Shown: piece by piece, positions 36,286 through 45,460 of the stretch
Layout: each line of letters begins with the position of its first letter
Position numbering within the stretch: position 1 is the stretch's first letter
DNA from: Oscillatoria sp. SIO1A7
GTDB taxonomy: Bacteria; Cyanobacteriota; Cyanobacteriia; Cyanobacteriales; Laspinemataceae
Assembly (NCBI GenBank): GCA_010672965.1
Contig: JAAHFN010000025.1
Coordinates: forward strand, 62,001-126,000
Direction of reading: 5' to 3'
DNA length: 64,000 bases
Translations under genes and position numbers: made by a program
Notes under the pieces: generated by a model
Database searches by the model: none
What the model was told of the DNA's origin: nothing
Seen by the model: only the letters and a program-made list of their open reading frames with translations

Positions 36286-37224
36286 ATGAACCCCAAGCGG
36301 ATTTTCGTTACTGGCGCTAGTGGCTGCATCGGTCACTATTTAACGGAAGCTTTAATTCGGGAAACAAACCATGAATTGTATTTGCTGGTCAGGAACCCGG
36401 AAAAATTAAAAGTTGACCTAACCAGTCGTCCCGGCATAGAAGTCTTGCAAGGGGACATGCAAGGTATCGAGCGGTTTCAGCCATTGCTCGAAACCGTTAA
36501 TGCAGTAGTTTTAGCTGCCACCGCTTGGGGAGGCACCAGAGAAACATATGACATTAATGTTGTTAAAACCCTCCGCTTGATGGATATGCTCGACCCCGAG
36601 GCATGCGAGCAGATTATCTATTTCTCTACAGCCAGCATTCTCGATCGCAATCTAGAATTACTCAAACAAGCCGGACAAATAGGGACGGAGTACATTAGAT
36701 CTAAATACCAATGCTACAGCCGCTTGTCCAGGGTCCGCCTCGCTTCTAGGATTACGACCCTTTTCCCTACTCTTGTATTTGGAGGCGATCGCCAGAAACC
36801 CTATTCTCACATTACTGCTGGGTTGCCAGAGATTTTAAAATGGATTTGGCTGATTCGCTTTTTCCAAGCAGAAGGAAGTTTTCATTTTATCCACGCTCGC
36901 GATATTGCCCAAATCGTCCTCCATCTGATCGAAAATCCCCCCGAACCGTCCCGCCCCTTTGTCTTGGGCAATCCAGCAATTAGTATTAACCGCGCAGTCG
37001 AGCAGATGTGCGCTGCTGTCGGCAAACAAATTTACGTTCGCTTGCCCCTGACTCCTTGGCTGACCGATTTTTTTATCAATTTATTCCGAATTCAAATGTC
37101 TAGTTGGGATCGCTTCTGCTTGGAGCATCGAGACTTTAGCTACCAAGATGCAGTTAATCCCGCCGCCTTCGATCTGCCTGTGGAGTATGGCAGTCTAACC
37201 GAGATTATCAAAAGGACGGAATAG
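36286..37224 (+). CDS. NAD(P)-dependent epimerase/dehydratase (extended SDR)
   Basis: A 312-aa Rossmann protein. The ATG at 36286 follows TTAGGAGA and gives MNPKRIFVTGASGCIGHYL, with the cofactor motif GASGCIG. The active-site region reads FSTASIL...YIRSKYQCYSRL, in which YxxxK is replaced by YIRSK. Relatives act on nucleotide sugars or on cofactors such as chlorophyllide; the substrate here is unknown. The frame is open for 59 codons upstream but that part is repeat-derived. Confidence 0.85.
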   Translation: MNPKRIFVTGASGCIGHYLTEALIRETNHELYLLVRNPEKLKVDLTSRPGIEVLQGDMQGIERFQPLLETVNAVVLAATAWGGTRETYDINVVKTLRLMDMLDPEACEQIIYFSTASILDRNLELLKQAGQIGTEYIRSKYQCYSRLSRVRLASRITTLFPTLVFGGDRQKPYSHITAGLPEILKWIWLIRFFQAEGSFHFIHARDIAQIVLHLIENPPEPSRPFVLGNPAISINRAVEQMCAAVGKQIYVRLPLTPWLTDFFINLFRIQMSSWDRFCLEHRDFSYQDAVNPAAFDLPVEYGSLTEIIKRTE

Positions 37225-37225
37225 G

Positions 37226-37384
37226 CATTGGGTATGGGGCATGGGGCATGGGGCATCGGGTATGGGGATGGAGTTTGGCGAGTGTGGTCCCAAAATAACC
37301 ACACATCCCACATCCCCGCATAGTCCCCACAGTCCCCACATTACCAATGCCCAATGCCCAATTCCCCATGCCCCATGCCCTTTT
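37226..37384. repeat. Inverted low-complexity repeat at a convergent junction
   Basis: Directly after the epimerase stop come GGCATGGGGCATGGGG strings. Before the convergent petL stop come CCCCATGCCCCATGCCC strings. The arms could pair over about 30 bp, as at 5905-6079 and 52695-52915. Confidence 0.7.
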
Positions 37385-37385
37385 C

Positions 37386-37487
37386 TTAAATCAGCTTAAC
37401 GGCGCGCAAGCCAAAGAACAATGCGAGGGCAAGAACAAAGGCAGTAGTCAACAGACCGAAGTAAGCGATCGCTCCAGATGCAGTCAT
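37386..37487 (-). CDS. petL: Cytochrome b6f complex subunit PetL
   Basis: A 33-aa single-helix peptide, too short for most gene finders: MTASGAIAYFGLLTTAFVLALALFFGLRAVKLI is the full length and its C-terminus GLRAVKLI matches PetL. PetL stabilises the cytochrome b6f dimer in thylakoids. The ATG at 37487 follows GGAGAAACCTCA, giving a usable ribosome site. The gene is divergent from aroB with a 95-bp promoter region between them. Confidence 0.75.
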   Translation of the reverse strand: MTASGAIAYFGLLTTAFVLALALFFGLRAVKLI

Positions 37488-37582
37488 TGAGGTTTCTCCA
37501 CAAGATTCGATAAAAAATATTAAAACATGGCATCGGCTAGAATGGCTCGGTCGGCTACCCAAATTCCCCTTAAGTGCGAGCC

Positions 37583-38668
37583 ATGCTATCTACAATCCGC
37601 GTTTCCCTACCCCAGCAGTCTTACGAGATTGCGATCGCGCCCCAAGCTCTAGACGAACTGGGTGCCAAGATGCAGCCCTTGAACTTGGGCAAGAAAGTGT
37701 TGCTAGTGTCAAACCCGACAGTTTTCGAGCATTATGGCGAACGGGCGATCGCAACTTTAGCCGCCGCTGGCTTTGAAGTCGTCTCCTGCATTCTCCCCGA
37801 CGGCGAACAGTACAAATCCCTGCAAACCATCCAGACTATTTACGATACTGCTCTGGAAAATCGGATCGAACGTTCCTCGACAATGGTAGCTCTAGGCGGT
37901 GGCGTCATTGGCGACATGACAGGCTTCGCCGCTGCCACTTGGCTGCGAGGTATTAACTTCGTCCAGGTTCCCACCTCTTTGCTAGCAATGGTCGATGCTT
38001 CCATCGGCGGCAAAACTGGTGTCAACCATCCCCAAGGCAAAAACCTAATCGGTGCTTTCTACCAACCGCGCTTGGTTTTAATCGACCCTCTAGTATTGGA
38101 AACGCTTCCTCCCCGAGAGTTTCGTGCTGGCATGGCCGAAGTAATTAAATATGGCGTTATCTGGGATGCGGATTTATTTGCCCAATTAGAGCGATCGCCT
38201 CAACTAGACCGCTTGCAGGATTTGCCCGCCGGACTCTTGCAAGAAATTTTAGTTCGCTCTTGCCAAAGCAAAGCCGATGTAGTGGCAAAAGATGAAAAAG
38301 AAGCAGGACTGCGGGCTATTCTCAATTACGGTCATACTATCGGTCATGCAATTGAAAGTTTAACCGGCTACGAAACCTTGATTCATGGGGAAGCAGTAGC
38401 CATTGGTATGGTCGCTGCCAGTCGCATCGCCCTAGAGATGGGTATGTGGTTGCCAGAGTGCCACGCCCGTCAGTTGGCATTAATTGAAAAAACCGGATTG
38501 CCCGTCGGACTTCCGCCCGGATTAGAGATTGAGGCAATTATCGATACTCTAAAATTAGATAAGAAAGTCAAAGCCGGTCGCGTCCGGTTTATCCTGCCCA
38601 CCGATCTTGGGACAGTGACAATAAGCGATCGCGTTTCCCCGGATATAATTAGAAAAGTTCTGCTATAA
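37583..38668 (+). CDS. aroB: 3-dehydroquinate synthase
   Basis: A 361-aa enzyme making 3-dehydroquinate from DAHP with NAD and a divalent metal, in the shikimate pathway. It shows [52 protein letters not shown] and GHTIGHAIE with the metal-binding histidines. I choose the ATG at 37583; a GTG 9 bp upstream is an alternative. It is divergent from petL. Confidence 0.95.
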   Translation: MLSTIRVSLPQQSYEIAIAPQALDELGAKMQPLNLGKKVLLVSNPTVFEHYGERAIATLAAAGFEVVSCILPDGEQYKSLQTIQTIYDTALENRIERSSTMVALGGGVIGDMTGFAAATWLRGINFVQVPTSLLAMVDASIGGKTGVNHPQGKNLIGAFYQPRLVLIDPLVLETLPPREFRAGMAEVIKYGVIWDADLFAQLERSPQLDRLQDLPAGLLQEILVRSCQSKADVVAKDEKEAGLRAILNYGHTIGHAIESLTGYETLIHGEAVAIGMVAASRIALEMGMWLPECHARQLALIEKTGLPVGLPPGLEIEAIIDTLKLDKKVKAGRVRFILPTDLGTVTISDRVSPDIIRKVLL

Positions 38669-38729
38669 TTTTTTGCCCTTAGCGTTTTGGCTCTTTTGGC
38701 AAAAACAAATCATATCAAATCCGTTTAAA

Positions 38730-38890
38730 AGTCACAGTATTTGTAGGGGCGGTGCCCCCGGGAGCGCCCCGGAAGCGCCCATAACAACCGCCATAACAAC
38801 CGGGGCAGCCACGGGGGGACTGCCCCTACAAATACTGTGGGCGTATTCAATTGAACCAGATTTGATATCAAACACAAACATGAGAAACCC
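38730..38890. repeat. Palindromic repeat with GTATTTGTAGGGGC arms
   Basis: The arms CACAGTATTTGTAGGGGC (from about 38732) and GCCCCTACAAATACTGTG (to about 38840) enclose GGTGCCCCCGGG and ACCGGGGCAGCC segments. A part recurs near 17390-17420. A small AACCCGTGTTTTTCA/AAAACCCGGGTTT hairpin follows at 38885-38915. No gene is seen in 38669-38983. Confidence 0.7.
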
Positions 38891-38983
38891 GTGTTTTTCA
38901 AAAACCCGGGTTTCTGGAGGTTTCTGCTAATAGCCCAAAATATAGGAAATAGGAGATATTGGCAAGCCAATATCTCCTGTTTC

Positions 38984-39817
38984 CTATTGTTCTTCTATCT
39001 GCCGACGCAACGCCGCCAACTCTGCTTCTGCAGCTTCGGCTCTCTGGCGTTCGGCATCGGCTCGCTGGCTTTCCGCTTCGGCCCGCTGGCTTTCCACTTC
39101 AGCTCTCTGGCTTTCCGCTTCAGCTCGCTGGCTTTCCACTTCAGCTCTCTGGCTTTCGGCATCAGCCCGCTGGCTTTCCGCCTCGGCCCGTTGGCTTTCC
39201 CCTTCGCCTCTTGTCGGAACTAGCTCCATTTCTGGAGTAAAAAACCGCAGCTTTTCGGCCACAATACCCAAATACAGTTCTAACTGCTGGCTCCATAGCC
39301 ATCCATATTCGTTTGCTTCAATTGCCCGGTATTTCCCCCCATCTGTAAGGCGAAATCCCTGAAACTCCAAGCTGTACGGGTCGAACCAAAAATATTCTGG
39401 CGTTCTAAAAGTATCTTGATATATTCGCTTTTTCTTGTTCCTATCCACATTCGCGGTACTGTCCGAGAGCATTTCCACGATCGCATTAGGGTATTTGCCG
39501 TCCTCTTCCCATACAGTCCAACTCTTGCGCTCCTTATACTCCGTATCCAATACCACAAAAAAGTCCGGTCCTCGTAATTTCTCCGAGGGCAACTGACGTC
39601 GGCTGTAATATATGGTCAGATTCCCTGTCGCATAGAAATTATTGCGTCTATTTTCTGGAGCGTCGGGGCGCTCCTGCCACCACCACTCCAGGCTCAGCAG
39701 CAATAGAAGGATTTGTTTTAAATGGCGATCGCTTTCCAAAGGAGGTTCGTCACTGAATAGATCTGACGGAGGAAATTTTGCCGCATTATCGGTTTCGCTA
39801 ATAGCAAGCATAGTCAT
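38984..39817 (-). CDS. Uma2-family (DUF820) putative endonuclease with heptad tail
   Basis: A 277-aa protein of the large cyanobacterial Uma2 family, a PD-(D/E)XK nuclease-like fold: GPDFFVVLDTEYKERKSWTVWEEDGKYPNAIVEMLSDSTANVDRNKK region, with Asp in GPD and Glu in VEMLS as likely metal ligands. The C-terminal 70 residues are about nine ESQRAEA or ESQRADA heptads, predicted as a long charged coiled coil. Family function is not established; many copies are believed to be remnants or partners of mobile DNA. Confidence 0.82.
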   Translation of the reverse strand: MTMLAISETDNAAKFPPSDLFSDEPPLESDRHLKQILLLLLSLEWWWQERPDAPENRRNNFYATGNLTIYYSRRQLPSEKLRGPDFFVVLDTEYKERKSWTVWEEDGKYPNAIVEMLSDSTANVDRNKKKRIYQDTFRTPEYFWFDPYSLEFQGFRLTDGGKYRAIEANEYGWLWSQQLELYLGIVAEKLRFFTPEMELVPTRGEGESQRAEAESQRADAESQRAEVESQRAEAESQRAEVESQRAEAESQRADAERQRAEAAEAELAALRRQIEEQ

Positions 39818-39940
39818 TTGGGTCAGCTACTCTGTTTTTACTCTATACTCTATCAGTTCCATAAGCCAATCTCCCGCTTGAGAGCGCCAGACAGAACCTT
39901 GCCTATTTCTGACTGACTGCGCCGCGTCGTTCGATGTAGC

Positions 39941-40076
39941 CTAGTGGATTGGCAAATCTAAAGTTGTGTGTAAATGTAGGTTGGGTTGAACGGAGTGAAA
40001 CCCAACTATACCAATCGTTCCGTTGGGTTTCGTTCCCGGGCCGCTCCCTACAATTTCAAGCTAGACAGTCCACTAG
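39941..40076. repeat. Element F, copy 4
   Basis: A 136-bp unit with inverted ends CTAGTGGATTG and CAGTCCACTAG and internal arms GTTGGGTTGAACGGAG and GTTGGGTTTCGTTCCC. It lies upstream of the Uma2 gene and downstream of era. The rest of 39818-40154 shows no gene. Confidence 0.75.
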
Positions 40077-40154
40077 AGCGTCGGTTCGGTAAAAAGAGTT
40101 GACAGCTCTCAAAACTCAAAACTCTCAAGCGCTCGAACTCAAAACTTAAACTTC

Positions 40155-41096
40155 TCAATCTTTCTCAACTCGATAGCCAAAGTCCGCTAGCAAGTTCCGA
40201 GACTGTCTCCATTTGGGTTGCACTTTGACAAAGATTTCTAGATAGACCTTGCCATCGATTAACTTTTGCATTTGCTCCCGAGCTGCAGTACCTATTGCCT
40301 TCAGCATCTGGCCTTTTTTACCGATCGCAATTCCCTTTTGAGATTGGCGCTCGACATAGATAGTCGCCAGAACTCGGGTAATTTCCGGCGACTCGTCAAC
40401 CCGGTCTATTCCCACCGCCACCGAATGGGGAACTTCTTCCCGAGTAAAATGCAAAATTTGCTCTCGAATCAGTTCCCCCATAATAAAGCGTTCCGGTTGG
40501 TCTGTAACCAAATCGGGAGGATAATAATAAGGACCTTTCGGCAGTTTGCTAACCAATAAAGACAGCAATTCGTCCAGACCGTCGCCAGTTAGGGCAGAGA
40601 ATTTTGCAGTAGGCCAACCTGCCGGCTGGGCGAGTTTTTGGTAACTGCTATCCAAAACGGGAATATTGCTATCGTTTTGGGGTTGTTGGTCGGATTTGTT
40701 TAGTCCGAGAATAGTTGGTGCTTTAGTTTTGCTGACAAAATCGGTAATAAAGCGATCGCCGCCTCCCGCCTCCACAGCAGAATCCACCAAAAATAAAGTT
40801 AAATCTACCGACTTAATCGCATTTTGGGCATTTTGTACCAGCACTTTACCCAGTTGGTGATGGGGTTTATGGATGCCCGGAGTATCCACAAAAATAATCT
40901 GAGCTTCTGGAGTTGTTAAAATACCTCGCAGTCGGTTGCGAGTCGTCTGAGCAACCGGCGAAGTAATCGCCACTTTTTGGCCTACAAGTTTGTTCATTAG
41001 AGTCGATTTGCCCACATTAGGACGGCCAATAATAGCGACAAATCCAGATTTGAATCCTTCTGGAGGACTGGGGATAAGACTTAATTCCGATAACAT
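40155..41096 (-). CDS. era: GTPase Era
   Basis: A 313-aa ribosome-assembly GTPase. I choose the ATG at 41096 (MLSELSLIPSPPEGFKSG); the longer frame includes repeat-derived NAQCPIPHAQCP. G1 is GRPNVGKST, G3 DTPGIHKP, G4 NKSDQQ with the usual N/TKxD variant, and the C-terminal KH domain carries IAIGKKGQMLKAIG, which binds 16S rRNA 3' end. Length and ends match the family. Confidence 0.94.
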   Translation of the reverse strand: MLSELSLIPSPPEGFKSGFVAIIGRPNVGKSTLMNKLVGQKVAITSPVAQTTRNRLRGILTTPEAQIIFVDTPGIHKPHHQLGKVLVQNAQNAIKSVDLTLFLVDSAVEAGGGDRFITDFVSKTKAPTILGLNKSDQQPQNDSNIPVLDSSYQKLAQPAGWPTAKFSALTGDGLDELLSLLVSKLPKGPYYYPPDLVTDQPERFIMGELIREQILHFTREEVPHSVAVGIDRVDESPEITRVLATIYVERQSQKGIAIGKKGQMLKAIGTAAREQMQKLIDGKVYLEIFVKVQPKWRQSRNLLADFGYRVEKD

Positions 41097-41099
41097 TTT

Positions 41100-41492
41100 A
41101 TATATTGGGCACTGGGCATGGGGAATTGGGCATTGGGCATTGGGCACCAAACTAGGGTGTAGGGTATAGGGTGTAGGGTGTAGGGTGTGGCAAGGGTGGG
41201 AAGAATTCCTTTCCGATGTCGCTATTTTAGCCCAACGGCGGCCAAAACGAACTGCCAGTGCGAACGTTATTTAATCTTTCCCCATCCTTGCCCAGCCTCA
41301 AAAGAAGAAAGGACCGCTCAGGTAATTTCTGGTAATAAAAGTACCTTATGGATCGGAGCTTCTGCCCCCTCTCGGGAGGGGGTTGGGGGTGGGTACTGCG
41401 ACCGGGGAAGAACCCACACCGCCCGCAGGAGGGGAAGCGGTACTTTCTTTCCCAGAAGTCTCCGAAAAAACATATTAATGAGGATTGCTCCT
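41100..41492. other. Intergenic stretch with low-complexity strings
   Basis: Between divergent era and the M48 gene are GGGCATTGGGCATTGGGC and TAGGGTGTAGGGTG strings (41106-41190) and a CCCTCTCGGGAGGGGGTTGG hairpin with an ACCGCCCGCAGGAGGGG segment (41375-41440). No gene is seen, although the next frame is open through most of it. Confidence 0.6.
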
Positions 41493-43388
41493 ATGACAAT
41501 GACAATCGAACAGCTCGAACAATTTGATAGCTTAGTGCAACGCATAGAGAGATACGCTCGTCAAAAACCCGCCTATTATAGATTTCGGGTTGGCCTTTTA
41601 GCGGCCCTGGGCTATGCCTATGTTGGCTTTGTCTTTTTGCTGCTCTGCGCAATTGTTTGGGCTCTAAGACTGGCGGTGCTACATCTAAATGCGGAATATT
41701 TAATAGATAGGCTCAATTGGATTACCTTTTTACTGGCTTTAGGGGTTGCTAAATTATTTTTCTTTAACTTTCCCCGCCCCAAGGGTCTGGAGCTGAATCG
41801 CCAAGAAGTGCCGGAACTGTTCGATATAATTGATGAAATGACGGCGGCGCTGTCTGCTCCTAAATTTCACCATATTCTGCTAACGGACGATCTTAATGCC
41901 GGGGTTTTCCAGAGACCGCGATTTGGCTTTTTTGGCTGGCAGGAAAACTATCTAATTTTAGGACTGCCTTTAATGCAGGCTCTGTCGCCGGGGCAGTTCC
42001 GCGCTGTAGTCGCCCACGAACTGGGACATTTGTCGGGAAACGACCACCGCTTTTCCGGCTGGATTTATCGAATCCGAAAAATACTATTCGATGTGGCCGA
42101 AAAATTCCAGAAAGAAGAGCGAGGAGTTTTTTTCCCATTTAAGTGGTTTTTTAGCTGGTATGGACCTTTTTTCAATGCTTACAGTTTTGTTCTGGCTAGA
42201 GCCCATGAATACGAAGCAGACCGCTGTGCCGTAGATCTGGCCGGGGCGAATAATAAGGCGGAAGCGCTGATTCAGTTAGAAATTAGCAGCGCTTTTCTAC
42301 AAAAACGTTTTTGGCCGAAGCTCTATAAAAAAGCGGCGAGTTTGCAGGAACCACCAGAGGAAGCGATCGCCAATTTATTGAGCGAGCTGCGAACTGGAAT
42401 ATCCCCGCAAGATGCTAGCAAGTGGCTCGCTCTCGGGCTGGCAGAGAAAACCGATAACGACGATACCCATCCTTCTCTGTCCGATCGCCTCGGGGCAATA
42501 GGTTACCAGACTAATCCCGAGGAGTTGCCAGCCGCTATAGAAGAAACGGCAGCGATGCATTTTTTTGGCGATAAGCTGGAAAACTTTGCCGCCTCTGTCA
42601 ATCTCCAGTGGCAAAAAGAAATTGCTAAGACTTGGCAAAAGCTCCACGCCCAAGGGGAGCAGCAAGAGCGAAATCTGCAAGTCCTAGAAGAGAAGTCGCA
42701 AAATAGTTATTTAACTGTGGAGCAGTCTTGGAAGTTAGCCTATCTGACTTGGAAAGAAAAGGGCAAGGCGGCGGCGACTCCCTTGTTCCAAGCCGTCCTC
42801 GATCGCGAGTCGCATCATCCCCGCGCTAACTACCAATTAGGGCAAATATTGCTGGAACAGAAGGACTCCAGAGGCATTGGCTATTTGGAAACGGCGATCG
42901 CGCAAGACCCAGAGATGGAGATAGCAGCCGGCAAGTTACTTTATAGTTTCCATCGGCAAGAGGGACAATTAGAAAAAGCCGAAGAGTATCGGGAGCGGAG
43001 CGAAGCAATCTATGAGGATTGGAAGCGATCGCGCCGAGAGAGAGGCAGCATCAGCTATCTAGATCGGTTTCTGCCCCACAATCTGCCAGCCGAGGAGATG
43101 GAACAAATCGCCGAGCAGCTTTCCCATATTCCCGAAATCCGAGAAGCTTATTTAGTCAGAAAAGCAGTGGCGGTTTTCCCAGAAAAACCCTTGTATGTTT
43201 TGGGTATTATCCGTCGCTTTGTTAAGGGAACTGGGCGCAATTACAAGTACGATCCGGATTTGATAGCTCAAATAGAGACAGAACTAAACTTTTCTGGAGA
43301 GGTTGTCGTTCTTATCTTTCAGCAACATACCGCGAAACTTAAGAACGCTGTCCGTCAAGTGGAAAGTTCTTTAATATATCACTGCTAA
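41493..43388 (+). CDS. Membrane M48-family metalloprotease with TPR region
   Basis: A 631-aa protein. The ATG at 41493 follows GAGGATTGCTCCT and precedes TMTIEQLEQFD; the open frame upstream is low complexity. Two transmembrane helices (about 35-65 and 85-105) precede an M48 domain with HELGHLSGND (about 175) and the third ligand in HEYEADRCAVD. The second half holds TPR-like helices (WKEKGKAAATPLFQAVLDRE..., ANYQLGQILLEQKDSRGIGYLETAI). It resembles HtpX/Ste24-like enzymes that act at the membrane; a substrate cannot be named. It is unrelated in architecture to the M48 protein at 14890-16833. Confidence 0.88.
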   Translation: MTMTIEQLEQFDSLVQRIERYARQKPAYYRFRVGLLAALGYAYVGFVFLLLCAIVWALRLAVLHLNAEYLIDRLNWITFLLALGVAKLFFFNFPRPKGLELNRQEVPELFDIIDEMTAALSAPKFHHILLTDDLNAGVFQRPRFGFFGWQENYLILGLPLMQALSPGQFRAVVAHELGHLSGNDHRFSGWIYRIRKILFDVAEKFQKEERGVFFPFKWFFSWYGPFFNAYSFVLARAHEYEADRCAVDLAGANNKAEALIQLEISSAFLQKRFWPKLYKKAASLQEPPEEAIANLLSELRTGISPQDASKWLALGLAEKTDNDDTHPSLSDRLGAIGYQTNPEELPAAIEETAAMHFFGDKLENFAASVNLQWQKEIAKTWQKLHAQGEQQERNLQVLEEKSQNSYLTVEQSWKLAYLTWKEKGKAAATPLFQAVLDRESHHPRANYQLGQILLEQKDSRGIGYLETAIAQDPEMEIAAGKLLYSFHRQEGQLEKAEEYRERSEAIYEDWKRSRRERGSISYLDRFLPHNLPAEEMEQIAEQLSHIPEIREAYLVRKAVAVFPEKPLYVLGIIRRFVKGTGRNYKYDPDLIAQIETELNFSGEVVVLIFQQHTAKLKNAVRQVESSLIYHC

Positions 43389-43521
43389 ATGCATCCGAGG
43401 CATCCGAGGCGATCGCTTTCCGAGAATTTCCGAGAACTGAAGATGCAGGAAGCTATGGAAGAGCGATCGCTTTTGGCGTTTGGGTGGAGAAAGGCTGTGG
43501 TTCAGAAATGGGCGATCGCCT

Positions 43522-44019
43522 TTATCTCGCCTCTGCTCTAAACAGATATGGTTTGACCAATGAAGTCATGCGCTCTAACTCAGTTTGGTTGTGTTTGAGA
43601 AGATCGTGTCCCCATAATTCATTCGTGCGATCGGCACAATCCTTGGCCAGCGCCTCTCCAATACCTTCCCAACTCTTTTGGATATCGCTCCTAAGACTCT
43701 CTGGCTCGGATATAACGCCCAGAACGAAGACCCTATTTCTTATTCCTTCTGGAATCTGTCTCTCTATATAAGTCAGTCGATCTTCGTCTCGATCGAAATC
43801 AATAACCAAGAGAATCATCCTGTTAGAAAGGCTTTGCATTTCAGGAGCATGAACGTTTCTGAAATCCTCCAAAACTTTTCTCCAACCCCCAGAGGGTGGC
43901 AAAACTTGGATAGAACGGGCATTGACATTTGGATGGAGAATAAATCCATTGGCAATCTGCCGATTCGCATCATCTTCAGGCAAAACTAGAAGGTGCGGCC
44001 TATATTTATTTAACCTCAT
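43522..44019 (-). CDS. TOPRIM-like protein, partner of an AAA ATPase
   Basis: A 165-aa protein. It has a Glu after the first strand (LLVLPEDDANRQ, E15) and a DxDxD cluster after a hydrophobic strand (ILLVIDFDRDED, D74, D76, D78), the spacing of TOPRIM or DUF4276-like domains. The intervening loop has PPSGGWRKVLEDF. A C-terminal segment (GEALAKDCADRTNELWGHDLLKHNQTELERM) is not recognised. Its ATG overlaps the stop of the ATPase gene as ATGA. It is shorter than the TOPRIM-like protein at 23358-24008 and shows little similarity beyond the acidic motifs. Confidence 0.7.
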   Translation of the reverse strand: MRLNKYRPHLLVLPEDDANRQIANGFILHPNVNARSIQVLPPSGGWRKVLEDFRNVHAPEMQSLSNRMILLVIDFDRDEDRLTYIERQIPEGIRNRVFVLGVISEPESLRSDIQKSWEGIGEALAKDCADRTNELWGHDLLKHNQTELERMTSLVKPYLFRAEAR

Positions 44020-45128
44020 AATTCTAAATTGTCACGAATTAACGCATCTACAAGATTGCCTCTAATAGAAACATCTTCGAGGAGTTTAATTGTAGTTGGC
44101 TCTAAGTGACTTTTTCGGTCAAGTACCCAGGTATTCTCGTCAGAAAACTTTTGGATTGCTTCAGGATTGTGAGATGTCACTAAAATTTGTCCGCCGTTCT
44201 TAAACGATCGCCGCAAGGATGTAACGAAATGTCCCACCTCGGACAAGGAGAGATAGTTTTCAGGCTCGTCCCAGAAGCAAAAAAGGGGTCCATAAGCTTC
44301 GTTAGCAGCCAAGACAACCGCCCCAAGAAAAAAACATTTTTCCCCATCAGATAAGTCTTTAAAATAAATGCTCAGTTTGGCATCTTTTTCTTCAAAGCGA
44401 ACGATGGTACTTTTGACATCTTTGCCAAGAATTTCATTCCGAAAGTCCTTAATATCGGGCATGACTTCTCGCAGATATTGAACGATTGATGCATAGGCAG
44501 CAGGATAGCGACTTAGTAACCCAGAAAACCATTCTGCAAAATTTGACATATCTCGCTTTGGCTCTAAGGTTTCCCCTTGGGAATCTCCGGTCATTAAGCT
44601 TGGGATTGGGGCTAAAACAATTGTTCGTGCGAGCCAGGTTTTGAAAATGTGAAGCGGATCGGTTTGCGATCGCTCTTGAATCACTGGAAGGGCAACAAGA
44701 TGCCAATCCACCATAAACTTAGCTTCTTGACTATTTTCCGAGCTAGAGTGAAGAGCTATCTGAGCCTCTTGCCGAGAGTAAATTGGATTGCCAGTTACTA
44801 GAAGTTGCTCTTCAAAAACTCGCAGCTCTCTAAAATTTTCTGGCAAATCAAAAGCCAAAATATATTTGTATAAATTATTCTTAATTAAGGCTTCTATTTC
44901 AAAGCGTATCGGTACGTCAGACTTTCCCCGAGCAAAATCATTGGCCGTTACAAGATCTTTAACTCTATTTATGCCTCTTCCGATATTCTGAAAAACTTCT
45001 AAGGCACTGGCTATGGTTGATTTGCCAGAACCATTTCTCCCAATCAACAAAGCAGATGACATTTCCTTGAGATTTAGTTCAAAGTTTTCCAGGCATCTGA
45101 AGTTGTGTATATATAGTCTTTGAAGCAT
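44016..45128 (-). CDS. AAA (ABC-like) ATPase, partner of a TOPRIM-like protein
   Basis: A 370-aa AAA_21-type ATPase: LQRLYIHNFRCLENFEL, Walker A GRNGSGKST (30-38), signature KDLSDGEKCFFLG, Walker B LFCFWDEPENYLS and switch His in ILVTSHNPEAI. Unlike the ATPase at 24011-25135 its Walker B glutamate is intact. It overlaps the TOPRIM-like gene by 4 bp and follows a toxin-antitoxin-like pair by 68 bp, so the whole may be one transcript. An anti-phage or anti-plasmid role is inferred from OLD- and PARIS-type systems, not shown. Confidence 0.8.
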   Translation of the reverse strand: MLQRLYIHNFRCLENFELNLKEMSSALLIGRNGSGKSTIASALEVFQNIGRGINRVKDLVTANDFARGKSDVPIRFEIEALIKNNLYKYILAFDLPENFRELRVFEEQLLVTGNPIYSRQEAQIALHSSSENSQEAKFMVDWHLVALPVIQERSQTDPLHIFKTWLARTIVLAPIPSLMTGDSQGETLEPKRDMSNFAEWFSGLLSRYPAAYASIVQYLREVMPDIKDFRNEILGKDVKSTIVRFEEKDAKLSIYFKDLSDGEKCFFLGAVVLAANEAYGPLFCFWDEPENYLSLSEVGHFVTSLRRSFKNGGQILVTSHNPEAIQKFSDENTWVLDRKSHLEPTTIKLLEDVSIRGNLVDALIRDNLEL

Positions 45129-45196
45129 AGATTGATTACGGTTTAGTATTGGATATTGCTCCCGGTCAGTCTGGGTAAAACTATAAAATAAGCGTT

Positions 45197-45460
45197 CTAT
45201 GTCTCGCTCAAACCCAGTTTGCGTCGCATATCCTTGCTGGAGATTCCGCCCTCAGAACGTCGCCGCGATCGCGATCGTTCAATTAGTTCTATAAATTTCG
45301 GGTTAGTGCTTAGGGAGATAGTCTCCATGTCAACATTGTCTAGGGCAACCAATGCTGCAATAGGTTGGCCGTTGTTGGTAATAATGACTGCCTCTTCTGC
45401 CAGAGTAGAGGCATATTCTGCCAGGGTTGCGTTTGCTTCTGCGATTTCAACGAGCTTCAT
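45197..45460 (-). CDS. Phd/YefM-like antitoxin
   Basis: An 87-aa protein with a Phd-type N-terminus (MKLVEIAEANATLAEYAS, then EAVIITNNGQPIAALVALDNVDMETISL) and a basic segment RSRSRRRSE. Its ATG overlaps the stop of the upstream RelE-like gene as ATGA. The order, toxin first, is the reverse of the pair at 26524-27137. Confidence 0.78.
   Translation of the reverse strand: MKLVEIAEANATLAEYASTLAEEAVIITNNGQPIAALVALDNVDMETISLSTNPKFIELIERSRSRRRSEGGISSKDMRRKLGLSET

Noticed and set aside
38984-39240. Plus-strand frames opposite the Uma2 tail
   Set aside because: They are antisense readings of the 21-bp ESQRAEA-encoding repeat.
40155-41150. Longer Era start at 41150
   Set aside because: The extra residues come from the dispersed CCCAATGCCC repeat and are absent from the family; the ATG at 41096 fits.
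41187-41492. N-terminal extension of the M48 membrane protease
   Set aside because: The extension is low complexity and a ribosome site precedes the ATG at 41493.
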